Shown: positions 7,598 through 15,506 of the stretch, in pieces
How positions within the stretch are numbered: position 1 is the stretch's first letter
How the letters are laid out: the number at the start of each line of letters is the position of its first letter
DNA from: JAXGRD01 sp050946655
GTDB taxonomy: Bacteria; Bacillota; Clostridia; Peptostreptococcales; Anaerovoracaceae
Assembly (NCBI GenBank): GCA_050946655.1
Contig: JBMNVE010000023.1
Location: 1 to 30,175, forward strand
Length of the DNA: 30,175 nucleotides
Direction of reading: 5' to 3'
Program-made: the position numbers and the translations under genes
The notes under the pieces: model-generated
The model's database searches: none
What the model was told of the DNA's origin: nothing
What the model saw: the letters and a program-made list of their open reading frames with translations, nothing else

Positions 7598-8505
7598 GGG
7601 TTTTTCTCCTTGTTCTTGACAATGTTTCCGCCGATGACCCCTGCGATGATGATCGCAGTACATAAGATGTGATAGTATCTCAGTTCCTCACCTAGGATGA
7701 CGGCCCCGGCAACGATAGAGATGGCGGTGGATACATTGCCAAAGATAGATGCGTTAACTGCCGGCATATGGGCCTGCATGTAGGCCATGAGGAGAAGGCT
7801 GAAGAGAATACAGCATATCCCCAAGTAGGCAGCAGCCAGGATGAATTCAATGTGCATCAAAGGAGCCAGATACGACTGAAAATCCCCGGCATAGATACAT
7901 ACCGCCAAAGAAGCAATATTGAAGACGACAAATCCCATGATCGAAGTTACCGCCGTGATCTCAAAGGGCGTGTAGACCCCTCTCACATACCGCATCATCA
8001 CATTATTGATGGACATGGATATGCTGGACAATATGAGCAATGTAGTCCCCAGAGGACTGAAATGGAGCTCACCGGCACCCATGATGATCATATATATCAG
8101 GGCGCCCACCACGGCAATGACAAAAATGTTCTGCAGCGTTGTTGCCTTTTCCTTCAGAAAAACCATGGCCATGATCTGTACCAGGACAGGAATGATGGCG
8201 AACATGATGGCTGCCTCTATGGATGCGGAGTACACCAAACCGATGGTCTGAAAGATCATGAACATAACGTATGAACCGCAGGTGATAATCAGATTTTTCT
8301 TCGGTTTTCCCTTCAATTTGACTTTGCCCAAACGGAAGGCGACAAAGACAAGGATCGCAAGAAATGCAAAGTTGTATCGGTGTGCCAATATGTCCAGAGT
8401 ATTTGCGTATTTGATACATACTTTTATTCCCAAAAAAGAAAAGCCCACCATGAATGCAAAGATGACTCCAGCAAGATATGGCTTTATGTCAGTTTTCTGA
8501 TGCAT
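7594..8505 (-). CDS. EamA/DMT-family transporter
   Basis: The 303-residue protein is strongly hydrophobic, with about ten predicted membrane helices in two halves, the plan of the drug/metabolite transporter superfamily. The first helix holds GVIFAFMVGFSFLGIKV. The second half begins around TTLLILSSISMSINNVMMRY and ends in short cationic KNKEKNP. The substrate cannot be inferred; the family exports amino acids, metabolites or drugs. GGAGGAAAT precedes the ATG. The start lies 22 bases inside the phosphopantetheinyl transferase gene and the stop overlaps the MBL gene by 4 bases, so translation is probably coupled. Confidence 0.88.
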   Translation of the reverse strand: MHQKTDIKPYLAGVIFAFMVGFSFLGIKVCIKYANTLDILAHRYNFAFLAILVFVAFRLGKVKLKGKPKKNLIITCGSYVMFMIFQTIGLVYSASIEAAIMFAIIPVLVQIMAMVFLKEKATTLQNIFVIAVVGALIYMIIMGAGELHFSPLGTTLLILSSISMSINNVMMRYVRGVYTPFEITAVTSIMGFVVFNIASLAVCIYAGDFQSYLAPLMHIEFILAAAYLGICCILFSLLLMAYMQAHMPAVNASIFGNVSTAISIVAGAVILGEELRYYHILCTAIIIAGVIGGNIVKNKEKNP

Positions 8506-9041
8506 ATTTCCTCCCGGCCTGCATATGCACAGGCCCCGTAAATTCCCTGTCCTATTTCTATGGACTGAAGTGTCGTCCCGTTAATTTCCTTGCGCAGCTC
8601 CCCGGAGCTGACCATGGAGTAGCTTCCTATCCCGGCTGCTAACGTGGTTCCCAGATACTTGATGTAGGCCTCTTTCATCACCCAGATCCTCCAAAAGGCA
8701 TCTTCCCCATCCTTCTCCACAAAGGCTGTCTCCTCTTGCGTAAAGAAGCGTCTGCTGACCTTTAGCCATTTGGCGGATTTCTTGTTTTTTTGTATATCCA
8801 CTCCTACAGGCTCATGGGCCATGAGGCAAACCCAGAGGTTTTCAGTGTGGCTGACGGAGAAATGAATTCCTCCCCGGTCAAACACGGGCTTTCCGGACTC
8901 ACTGCGAATGATTTCCGGCATAGGTTCCCAAGAGGATCTCTCTTCCATGCGGAAAGCCTCCAGTGCTTTCATGACTAGTTTATCTGTATTTAGCCCTGTT
9001 TCGCCTTTAGGTACGTAATCGCTGTATATGTATAATTTCAT
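8484..9041 (-). CDS. Sfp-type 4'-phosphopantetheinyl transferase
   Basis: This family transfers the phosphopantetheine arm of CoA to a serine on carrier proteins. The 185-residue product contains FSVSH (61-65), GVDIQ (80-84) with the Mg2+-binding aspartate, and WVMKEAYIKYLG (from 120), the WxxKEA motif. It is shorter than Sfp of Bacillus (about 220 residues), and its N-terminal half looks reduced. The frame is open to 9125, but the ATG at 9041 is chosen for its GAGGA site and for the promoter just upstream. No polyketide or peptide synthetase lies in the window, so its target may be the fatty-acid carrier protein or a distant cluster. Confidence 0.88.
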   Translation of the reverse strand: MKLYIYSDYVPKGETGLNTDKLVMKALEAFRMEERSSWEPMPEIIRSESGKPVFDRGGIHFSVSHTENLWVCLMAHEPVGVDIQKNKKSAKWLKVSRRFFTQEETAFVEKDGEDAFWRIWVMKEAYIKYLGTTLAAGIGSYSMVSSGELRKEINGTTLQSIEIGQGIYGACAYAGREEICIRKLT

Positions 9042-9060
9042 TCTATCCTCACAATGTATC

Positions 9061-9090
9061 ATTATACCAAAAAAGGAGTCCCCTCTGCAA
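9061..9090 (-). promoter_or_regulatory. Promoter of the pptase-to-deoB operon
   Basis: On the minus strand there is TTGCAG (9085-9090), an 18-bp spacer and TATAAT (9061-9066), 20 bases before the start codon of the phosphopantetheinyl transferase. It overlaps the terminator of the stress-protein genes. Confidence 0.6.
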
Positions 9091-9111
9091 CGATACAGAG
9101 AAAACTCCTTT
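9069..9111 (-). terminator. Terminator of the universal stress protein genes
   Basis: On the minus strand AAAGGAGT pairs with ACTCCTTT, and an inner CTCTG/CAGAG helix extends the stem. The hairpin runs into a T-run. It begins 15 bases past the stop codon at 9126. Confidence 0.85.
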
Positions 9112-9125
9112 GCTACGGGGTTCAA

Positions 9126-9581
9126 TCAGTAAACGACCATGACCGGTACACTGGCAGTGTGGAGGGTCTTTGTGGTAACACTGCCCAGCAAGAAACGAGA
9201 AGAACCCTTTGCACCGAGGCCGGATGAGCCCATAACGATCAGATCGAATTGGTTTTCATCTGCAAACTTAGCGATCACATGACCGAAGTTTCTGCTCACA
9301 TCTTCGATGAGGACAGCATCTGACTTTTCAAATGCCAACTTCTCTCGAGCCGACTCCAGAATGTCCATGGCTTCTTTCCCTACTGCATTCATCGTGGAAT
9401 CATAGTCTCCCTTTTTTTCAATGATGCTGCTGACACTTTCGAAACCTTTTCGCACGAAGACACCGCTGATATAGGCTAGAACGATTTCAGCATCAAATGC
9501 TTCGGCCATCGTCTTTGCTTTCATCATTGCTCTTTCCGATACATCGGAGCCATCTATGGGAACCAATATTTTATTATACAT
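9126..9581 (-). CDS. Universal stress protein (UspA family), copy 2
   Basis: This 151-residue single-domain protein begins MYNKILVPIDGSDVSERAMM, the UspA beta-1/loop signature. It ends with IVMGSSGLGAKGSSRFLLGS and a TLHTASVPVMVV strand, which resembles the G-x2-G-x9-GS ATP-binding loop but is two residues longer. ATP-binding UspA proteins act in stress survival, but the exact role is unknown here. It is a diverged tandem copy of the neighbouring gene at 9620-10075, 38 bases away. AAAGGAGG precedes the ATG and a strong terminator follows the stop. Confidence 0.9.
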   Translation of the reverse strand: MYNKILVPIDGSDVSERAMMKAKTMAEAFDAEIVLAYISGVFVRKGFESVSSIIEKKGDYDSTMNAVGKEAMDILESAREKLAFEKSDAVLIEDVSRNFGHVIAKFADENQFDLIVMGSSGLGAKGSSRFLLGSVTTKTLHTASVPVMVVY

Positions 9582-9619
9582 TGCTTACCTCCTTTATCCG
9601 CCGCTGAATCATCAACAGC

Positions 9620-10075
9620 TTACTGAATAATCATGACAGGAACTTCAGAAACATGTAAAACCTTGTTGGCAACGCTTCCCATTGTGATCCTCTGCTTCAA
9701 GGACCCTAAACCTTTCGAACCCATCACGATCAAATCTACATTCTCGTCTTTGGCATAGTCGGCAATAATATTCCCAAAGCCATCGGTTGCTTCGTCTACA
9801 AACACTGTCTTCACATCGAACCCTTTAAACTGAGCTTTGCATTTTTCAAGGAGATCGGATGATTCTTTGCAAGCCTGTGTTTTGATCTCCTCCCAGTCTA
9901 TGATTCTCGGTTCCAAAGCGAACCTGGGATTTCCATAGTAGACCGGTGCAGAAGGTAAGGCGGCAATGTTCATGAGGACGACTTCGCTTCCGAACTTTTC
10001 AGCCAAAACCTTTGCCTGTGATGCTGCGCGCATGCAGACTTCCGAGCCGTCTACAGGGACTAAAATCTTTTTCAT
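9620..10075 (-). CDS. Universal stress protein (UspA family), copy 1
   Basis: This protein has 151 residues, the same length as its neighbour. It starts MKKILVPVDGSEVCMRAASQ and ends with LIVMGSKGLGSLKQRITMGS and a VLHVSEVPVMII strand. The nucleotide loop is one residue longer than the textbook motif. It is clearly paralogous to copy 2 but diverged in the middle (residues 45-90). AAAGGAGG precedes the ATG. Its 167-bp upstream region holds dyads described separately. Confidence 0.9.
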   Translation of the reverse strand: MKKILVPVDGSEVCMRAASQAKVLAEKFGSEVVLMNIAALPSAPVYYGNPRFALEPRIIDWEEIKTQACKESSDLLEKCKAQFKGFDVKTVFVDEATDGFGNIIADYAKDENVDLIVMGSKGLGSLKQRITMGSVANKVLHVSEVPVMIIQ

Positions 10076-10122
10076 TTTCTACCTCCTTTATTCAAGTGAT
10101 ATGTTTGCTTTATGATAATACA

Positions 10123-10134
10123 TTTGCACGCAAA
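10123..10134. promoter_or_regulatory. Possible operator dyad upstream of the stress-protein genes
   Basis: TTTGCACGCAAA has 5-bp inverted arms (TTTGC/GCAAA) about a 2-bp spacer, 48 bases before the start of the stress-protein gene. I found no convincing -35/-10 pair beside it, so its role as an operator is a guess. Confidence 0.3.
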
Positions 10135-10136
10135 AA

Positions 10137-10203
10137 GATACCCTTACCGGGAAAAAAGTTGAATGGGTCTATAAAACCCGACTGCTTCCTGACACAGGGT
10201 ATC
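10137..10203 (-). other. Potential folded leader upstream of the stress-protein genes
   Basis: On the minus strand GATACCC (10197-10203) and GGGTATC (10137-10143) pair perfectly around 53 bases. Inside, GGGT/ACCC (10165-10179) forms a smaller hairpin, and TTTTTG follows the closing arm. This could be a branched leader ending in a terminator-like U-run, or chance. No known riboswitch class is recognised. Confidence 0.3.
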
Positions 10204-10242
10204 CTGTTTAGCCTTTTTCCATTGGGCAGAAAAAGGTTTTAA

Positions 10243-10530
10243 TTATATGCGTTCAAGAACTCTCTTATATCCATCAGCACCGTAAACCAGGCACTTATTG
10301 ATTCTGCTGATGGTGGCAGTCGATGCACTGGTGGCTTCCTCTATTTCGCTATATGTCCTCTTTTCATTGAGAAGTTTGGCTACTTGAAGTCGTTGGGCGA
10401 TAGCGTGAATTTCATTTATGGTACAGATATCCTCAAAAAAACGATAGCAATCTTCTTCGTCTTCCAAGGTCAAAATGGCCCTGAACAGTTCATCGATGTC
10501 ACTTCGCTTAAACTTCGATTCGTAAGACAT
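10243..10530 (-). CDS. YerC/YecD-type TrpR-related DNA-binding protein
   Basis: This 95-residue all-helical protein matches the YerC/YecD family of Trp-repressor-like regulators. It has a dimerisation part with EDCYRFFEDICTINEIHAIA and a helix-turn-helix at about residues 56-80 (EKRTYSEIEEATSASTATIS). Target genes are unknown, and there are no tryptophan genes in the window. It has its own promoter and a 5-bp leader hairpin. GGAG lies before the ATG. Genes of this family occur beside varied housekeeping genes in Firmicutes. Confidence 0.88.
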   Translation of the reverse strand: MSYESKFKRSDIDELFRAILTLEDEEDCYRFFEDICTINEIHAIAQRLQVAKLLNEKRTYSEIEEATSASTATISRINKCLVYGADGYKRVLERI

Positions 10531-10548
10531 ATCTCTTCTCCTTTCAGC

Positions 10549-10562
10549 GTGCGCTTTCGCAC
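10549..10562. promoter_or_regulatory. GTGCG/CGCAC dyad in the yerC leader
   Basis: GTGCGCTTTCGCAC is a perfect 5-bp inverted repeat with a 4-base loop. It sits between the predicted transcription start and the ribosome binding site of the TrpR-like gene, and could be an operator or a leader hairpin. Confidence 0.4.
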
Positions 10563-10573
10563 TTTACAGCATG

Positions 10574-10602
10574 ATTATATCACTAAGGAAATATTCAGTC
10601 AA
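10574..10602 (-). promoter_or_regulatory. Promoter of the yerC-like gene
   Basis: On the minus strand there is TTGACT (10597-10602), a 17-bp spacer and TATAAT (10574-10579), 44 bases before the start codon. No terminator separates it from ctpA upstream, so read-through is also possible. Confidence 0.8.
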
Positions 10603-10613
10603 TTCATGGAAAC

Positions 10614-11774
10614 CTACTTCGTCAACAATTCTATGGCTTTTTTCAACTGAGCATCCTCGCCTTTCACTTCATAGTCCGGGGTCACGCCCTTTCCATGGAT
10701 CACATCTCCCTTGGGAGAATAGTACTGCATAATGGTCAGCTTGTATGCGGACCCGTCCTCCAGCTTTGTGGTGGACTGGACGACACCCTTCCCGTAGGTC
10801 TTCACCCCTACCAACTTCCCGGGCCCATTGTCCTTGACCGCTGCAGCCAGGATCTCCGATGTACTTGCACTGTTCTCATTGATCAGAACTACGTAGGGGA
10901 TGTTCGTTCTCTTTTCATCGGAATCGATGTATTCCTTTTTGCCATCCCTATCCTGAAGATAAGTGATGGTCCCCTTGCCCACAAGAAGGTCAGCTATCTG
11001 TGTGCCGCTGGTCACCAAACCACCGCCGTTATCGCGAATGTCGATGATCAGGCCCTTGGGCGTCTTGACTTCCAGATCTGCCAAAGCCTTTTTAAAATCC
11101 TTTGCGGTGGCTTCCTCAAAGCCAGTTATTTTAATGTATCCTATATTTCCTTCCAGCATTTCGCTGGTGACCGATTGAGTGACGATGGTTGCCCGTGTCA
11201 GGTTAACAGAGTTTTCTTTTCCGTCTCTCAGGTATGTGATCTTCACTTCCGTACCGGCTTCCCCTCGCATTGCCGCACCGATGGTGTCCGCATTGTCGTA
11301 GGTTTTATCATCCACCATTGTGATGATGTCTCCCGCTTTAAGTCCTCCCTTTTCCGCAGGACTTCCCGGACTGGTGCTGAGCAAAACAAAGTTTCCATCA
11401 TTATCCTGATTGAAGGTAACGCCTATCCCCTCAAATTCCCCCAGGGTAGTCGCCATCCATGATTCATACTCCTCTTTTGTCATATAGGATGAGTAGACAT
11501 CATCAAGCCCCAAAAATATCCCTTTATACAGCCCATTGAGCAGTTCCTCTTCGGATATGTCTTTATAGAACTTTTTCGAAGCTCCCTCCATCAGTTCTTC
11601 CGCTTTGCTGTACTTTTTGTCCATGTAGGTCAGTCTCTGATATTCCGTCTGTGTGATTTTCACTTCGCCCACACCCTGCATGAGAAGCAGTTGCATCACC
11701 AGATAGCACCCTAAAGCTCCACAGAGTACTGCCGCAATGATCAAGATCGATAAACTTCTTTTTTTAATGTTCAT
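10614..11774 (-). CDS. S41-family carboxyl-terminal processing protease (CtpA/CtpB-like)
   Basis: This 386-residue membrane-anchored serine protease has a signal anchor at about residues 7-30 and a PDZ domain at about 110-185 (GEFEGIGVTF...GLKAGDIITMVDD). The S41 peptidase domain follows. The catalytic triad can be placed at Ser304 in NENSASTSE, Lys329 in KTYGKG and Gln333, with the same 25- and 4-residue spacing as B. subtilis CtpB. Such proteases act outside the membrane on C-termini of envelope or sporulation proteins. The gene overlaps recJ by 11 bases and ends the ftsEX-hydrolase operon, consistent with a cell-wall role. Confidence 0.93.
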   Translation of the reverse strand: MNIKKRSLSILIIAAVLCGALGCYLVMQLLLMQGVGEVKITQTEYQRLTYMDKKYSKAEELMEGASKKFYKDISEEELLNGLYKGIFLGLDDVYSSYMTKEEYESWMATTLGEFEGIGVTFNQDNDGNFVLLSTSPGSPAEKGGLKAGDIITMVDDKTYDNADTIGAAMRGEAGTEVKITYLRDGKENSVNLTRATIVTQSVTSEMLEGNIGYIKITGFEEATAKDFKKALADLEVKTPKGLIIDIRDNGGGLVTSGTQIADLLVGKGTITYLQDRDGKKEYIDSDEKRTNIPYVVLINENSASTSEILAAAVKDNGPGKLVGVKTYGKGVVQSTTKLEDGSAYKLTIMQYYSPKGDVIHGKGVTPDYEVKGEDAQLKKAIELLTK

Positions 11775-13422
11775 GGATTTTTACCTCAAATAGTTCCTCA
11801 ACTGTCATTTGTATCTCTTCAACACCTTGCCATCGATTGACCTTTAACTTTCCTCCCATGTCAAGGGCGTGCTTACCAAAAATTAACTCTTCGTATTTAT
11901 CCCCTTGGCCGAAGAGAATACATTCCACTTGCGACCCTTCGGGGAAATTAGCCGTGAACCTACAATGGCTTCCCGTTTCCCCCAGTTTTTTTTGCCGTGA
12001 GAGCCGTATGCCTTCCACCAGAAAGGTCGGACTTGGATTCTGCTCACCAAAGGGTTCCATCCCTTCGATGGCCTTGGCCAGCTCTATTGTGATTTCTTCC
12101 TCCGCAAGAACCATATCAAACATCTTTTCTTGCAAAAGAACTTCCGGACCTTCAGCCTGTATCTGCAACATATCATTCCCAAGGTTTCGCCGCAACATAT
12201 CCAAATTTTCTTCTCTGATGGAAAAGCCACAAGCGCCCCGATGTCCCCCCAGCTTTTCCATGAGATCCCTGTGGGCATCCATAAGGCGAAAAACATCGAT
12301 CCCGGATATGCTCCGTGCGGATCCCTTCAATGTATCTCCGCTGGGTGTCACGATGGCCACAGGCCTTTCCAACTCATCCTTTAGTTTTCCGGCAACGATT
12401 CCAATGATCCCTTCATGGGCATTGGCCGCTTTGACGATGGGGAACAAGCTGTCTGAACACTGTTCATCCACCAGCCTGAGACATTCCTCCGTTGTTTCCC
12501 TTTGGATCCGCTTCCTCTCATCATTGTACTCGATCAGCTGCAGGGCCGTTTTTTTGCACTCTTCCTCTTCCTCGCACATAAGCAGCTCCACGCCGATGCT
12601 TCCATGATCCATTCTTCCCGCTGCATTGATATGGGGAACGATGCCGTAGGCCACATCTTCGGAGTTGAGTTTTTCCTTAGCGTTGAATACTTTTTCGATC
12701 AAAACCCGCAGGCCGGCCCGACCCCTCTTGTTGATCATGCCCAGTCCATATTTGACCATGGTCCTGTTTTCATCCAACAAGGGAACAATGTCCCCGATGG
12801 TGCCGATGGCAACCAGATCCAGGCAGCTGTTCAGTACCTTTTTTTCTAATCCTCTTTCTTTTACGATGGCTTGAGCCAGTTTGAATGCTACACCACATCC
12901 GGCCAGATCCTTGAAGGGATAAGAACAACCCTCCTGCTTTGGATTGATAAGAATACAGGAAGGAACAGTTTCCCCGACATGATGATGGTCTGTCACAATG
13001 ACATCCATGCCCAATTTCTTTGCAAACTCCACTTCCTCGTGAGAAGAACTGCCACAATCCACGGTGATGATCAGCTTCGCCCCCATACTGGCAATCCGCC
13101 GGATGGCCTCTTTGTTCAGCCCGTATCCTTCATCAAACCTGGAAGGGATATAATAGAGTATTTCCTCTTGAGTCAACTGGGACAGGACAGTTTTCAAGAT
13201 ACATACGGAAGTGACACCATCCGCATCATAGTCACCATAAATGCATATCTTATCGCCCCGATCAAGTGTTTCCAATAGCAAATCCACTCCCTCTTCCATG
13301 TGATGAAGAAGGAATGGATCGTAAGTTTTCTTGGGTTTGGGTGAAAGGAATTCGGCAATCTCAGCCTCACCTTCTATCCCTCGTTTTTCCAGCAGTCTGG
13401 CAAGTATCTTGCCACTTTCCAT
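11764..13422 (-). CDS. recJ: Single-stranded-DNA-specific exonuclease RecJ
   Basis: RecJ degrades single-stranded DNA 5' to 3' in recombination and base-excision repair. The 552-residue protein has the DHH-family motifs DYDADG (64-69), TVDCGSS (120-126) and TDHHHVGE (144-151). The DHHA1 motif NAHEGIIGIVAGKL and a C-terminal OB-like domain follow. The N-terminus is about 15-20 residues shorter than many RecJ proteins, which often carry a short lead before LARLLEKRGI. The ATG overlaps the TAA of the hydrolase gene (TAATG), and no stronger upstream start is visible. Its place between the M23 hydrolase and ctpA suggests operon sharing rather than a shared function. Confidence 0.95.
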   Translation of the reverse strand: MESGKILARLLEKRGIEGEAEIAEFLSPKPKKTYDPFLLHHMEEGVDLLLETLDRGDKICIYGDYDADGVTSVCILKTVLSQLTQEEILYYIPSRFDEGYGLNKEAIRRIASMGAKLIITVDCGSSSHEEVEFAKKLGMDVIVTDHHHVGETVPSCILINPKQEGCSYPFKDLAGCGVAFKLAQAIVKERGLEKKVLNSCLDLVAIGTIGDIVPLLDENRTMVKYGLGMINKRGRAGLRVLIEKVFNAKEKLNSEDVAYGIVPHINAAGRMDHGSIGVELLMCEEEEECKKTALQLIEYNDERKRIQRETTEECLRLVDEQCSDSLFPIVKAANAHEGIIGIVAGKLKDELERPVAIVTPSGDTLKGSARSISGIDVFRLMDAHRDLMEKLGGHRGACGFSIREENLDMLRRNLGNDMLQIQAEGPEVLLQEKMFDMVLAEEEITIELAKAIEGMEPFGEQNPSPTFLVEGIRLSRQKKLGETGSHCRFTANFPEGSQVECILFGQGDKYEELIFGKHALDMGGKLKVNRWQGVEEIQMTVEELFEVKIHEH

Positions 13423-14600
13423 TATACGTAACCACCCTGAGGATTCACCGGGGTACCATTGACACGGACCTCAAAGTGAAGGTGGACACCGGTAGAGTTC
13501 CCGGTTGTACCTGCTCCTGCGATGGTCTGTCCTCTGGACACTCGCTGTCCCGGACTGACGTAGATCGCTGAGTTGTGTGCGTAGAGAGTGGATATCCCAC
13601 CACCGTGATCGACGATCACCGTGTTTCCATATCCTCCCATCCAGCCTGCGTTGTACACCACTCCACTGTTGGCCGCGACGATGGCTGCACCGCCGCTGCA
13701 GGAAATATCGATCCCGCTATGGAACTTTGGGACACCGAAAATAGGATGGATTCGATATCCGAATGGCGAAGTAATGTAATGGCTACTGGGTACGGGCCAT
13801 AGCATAGAACCACCCGAATAGGTCGGTCCGCCGGTATTCCCGGTGTTGCCGGTACTTCCGGAACTGCTCCCACCTGAGCTACCGCTTTGCTGGGCATTCT
13901 GGGCAGCATAGGCTGCCTGGAGCTCCCGCTCAATGGCCGCCGATTGCGCTTGCAACTCTTCCATATCCGCCTGAAGGGTAGCGTTGCTCTCCTTCACCTG
14001 AGCTTTTTTGCTTTCTACTGCCGACTTGTCCGCTTGGAGGGCCGCTTCTTTCTCGGAAAGAGATGATTTCTTTTGATCCAGATCAGCCTTCATGACATTG
14101 AGCTCTTCCTGTTCTTTCTCAATGGCCTCATATTCTTCCTGAAGGGCTTCTACCAGATCCTTATCCCCGGCATAGATTTTTTTCACCATCTCCAAATTGC
14201 TGAGCAGCTCTGAAACATCTTCCGATGAAAGGATGACATCGATGAATCCGATGGTCCCACTCTTGTACATGTTCCGTAGACGATCATTGAGCCCATCTAT
14301 GCTTTTTTCCAGCTCTTTTTTCTTTTTATCCAGCTTCTTTTGGGTGGCATCGATCTCGTTTTGCGTCGAAGCAATCTCTCCCGCCAGGACATTGATCTCC
14401 TTTTGTGTCGTACCGATCCTGTTTTGAAGGTTGTCGATATCTCTGCCCAGTTCAAGTTCTTCCTTTTGGCCTAATGCCAACTCTTTTTTCTTTTCCTTGA
14501 TGGACTGGTCGATCTGTGCTTTCGTCGCACCGAAAGCCGATGTCAACCCGACAACGAACACCAGGGTCAGGACCAAAATGATACGCAATTTCTTATTCAT
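13422..14600 (-). CDS. EnvC-like murein hydrolase activator / M23 peptidase
   Basis: This 392-residue secreted protein has a signal peptide at residues 1-24 and a long coiled coil at about 26-235 rich in Glu, Lys and Gln. A Gly/Ser/Thr linker (238-265) leads to an M23 (LytM) domain. The zinc ligands His294 and Asp298 (HSGID) and His373/His375 (HLHFE) are all present, so the peptidase is probably active, unlike E. coli EnvC. The coiled-coil plus LytM plan and the position directly after ftsX match the FtsEX-controlled peptidoglycan hydrolases (PcsB, CwlO and EnvC types). It starts 12 bases after ftsX. Confidence 0.92.
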   Translation of the reverse strand: MNKKLRIILVLTLVFVVGLTSAFGATKAQIDQSIKEKKKELALGQKEELELGRDIDNLQNRIGTTQKEINVLAGEIASTQNEIDATQKKLDKKKKELEKSIDGLNDRLRNMYKSGTIGFIDVILSSEDVSELLSNLEMVKKIYAGDKDLVEALQEEYEAIEKEQEELNVMKADLDQKKSSLSEKEAALQADKSAVESKKAQVKESNATLQADMEELQAQSAAIERELQAAYAAQNAQQSGSSGGSSSGSTGNTGNTGGPTYSGGSMLWPVPSSHYITSPFGYRIHPIFGVPKFHSGIDISCSGGAAIVAANSGVVYNAGWMGGYGNTVIVDHGGGISTLYAHNSAIYVSPGQRVSRGQTIAGAGTTGNSTGVHLHFEVRVNGTPVNPQGGYV

Positions 14601-14612
14601 GGTTTTCTCCTC

Positions 14613-15506
14613 TTATGTGTCCAGGAATCGTCTCATGGAGATGATGCTTCCCCATGCGCCGATACTGATACCCAGTGCCAGAAAGATCCAAATCAAATTA
14701 AAGGTCAAGAACCCGGCCGGCACCAACGGTACGGACAGTACCGTAACAACATCTTGTCCGATGGCAGCAATCACCCTGTTATATATCAGAGCAACGATCC
14801 CTGCCGATATTAATGCGGAAAATCCGCCAATGAGAATCCCCTCCGTAAGGAAAGGCCCTCTAATAAACCAGTTGGTCGCGCCTACATACTTCATAATGCT
14901 GATTTCCTCAGCTCTGTTGAGTACAGTAAGCTTTATGGTGTTGGATACCACTACTACGGAAACGATGATCAAGAATGCCATAATAATAATCGCTGCGATC
15001 TGTAAAAAATTAGTTGCCCGGAGCAGTTTATCCACAGTATCCTTGTAGTATTTTACATCTTCTATCCCGTCCAATCCCCGGGCCTTCTCAGCCACCTGAT
15101 CGGACTTTTCCAAATCGGAAACGGTGATGACCAGCGAGTTGGGCAAGGGATTCTCTGCCAGGCTATCCAGCAGATAACCGCTGTTTCCCCACCTTTCCTT
15201 CAGGATATTAAGCGCCTCTTCCTTACTTCGGTATTTAACACTCTCTACATTATCCCATTTTTTTACGGCACTCTCCATCTCCATGGCAGATTCTTCGGAC
15301 GTTTCATCCAGAAGAAATACCTCAATGGTATTGTAATCGCCTTTGATGGCCTCCGCCGCCATGTTCACATTGATGATGATGATGAAGAATATTCCCAATA
15401 TCAGCAACATGGCTGTGATGGCGAAGACGGATGCTAGGGTCATAGCTCTGTTCCGCCCGATCTGCTTGAGCGCCTGGCCTGATGTATATCGTAATCTACT
15501 TATCAT
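14613..15506 (-). CDS. ftsX: Cell division ABC transporter permease FtsX
   Basis: FtsX passes the ATPase signal of FtsE across the membrane to a peptidoglycan hydrolase. The 297-residue protein has a first membrane helix at about 20-46, a large extracellular domain to about 165, and three further helices at about 168-195, 220-245 and 262-287. The intracellular loop EEISIMKYVGATNWFIRGPF is the FtsX hallmark. The N-terminus MISRLRYTSGQALKQIGRNR is typical of Firmicutes. It overlaps ftsE by 4 bases (ATGA). Confidence 0.95.
   Translation of the reverse strand: MISRLRYTSGQALKQIGRNRAMTLASVFAITAMLLILGIFFIIIINVNMAAEAIKGDYNTIEVFLLDETSEESAMEMESAVKKWDNVESVKYRSKEEALNILKERWGNSGYLLDSLAENPLPNSLVITVSDLEKSDQVAEKARGLDGIEDVKYYKDTVDKLLRATNFLQIAAIIIMAFLIIVSVVVVSNTIKLTVLNRAEEISIMKYVGATNWFIRGPFLTEGILIGGFSALISAGIVALIYNRVIAAIGQDVVTVLSVPLVPAGFLTFNLIWIFLALGISIGAWGSIISMRRFLDT

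Noticed and set aside
8484..9041. The Sfp-type transferase as a marker of a natural-product cluster
   Set aside because: No synthetase, carrier protein or tailoring gene is present. The operon is housekeeping.
10211..10239. CCTTTTTC/GAAAAAGG hairpin as terminator of the yerC-like gene
   Set aside because: On the minus strand it is followed by GCTAAACAGG and has no U-tract. The T-run is on the other strand, where there is no gene to end.
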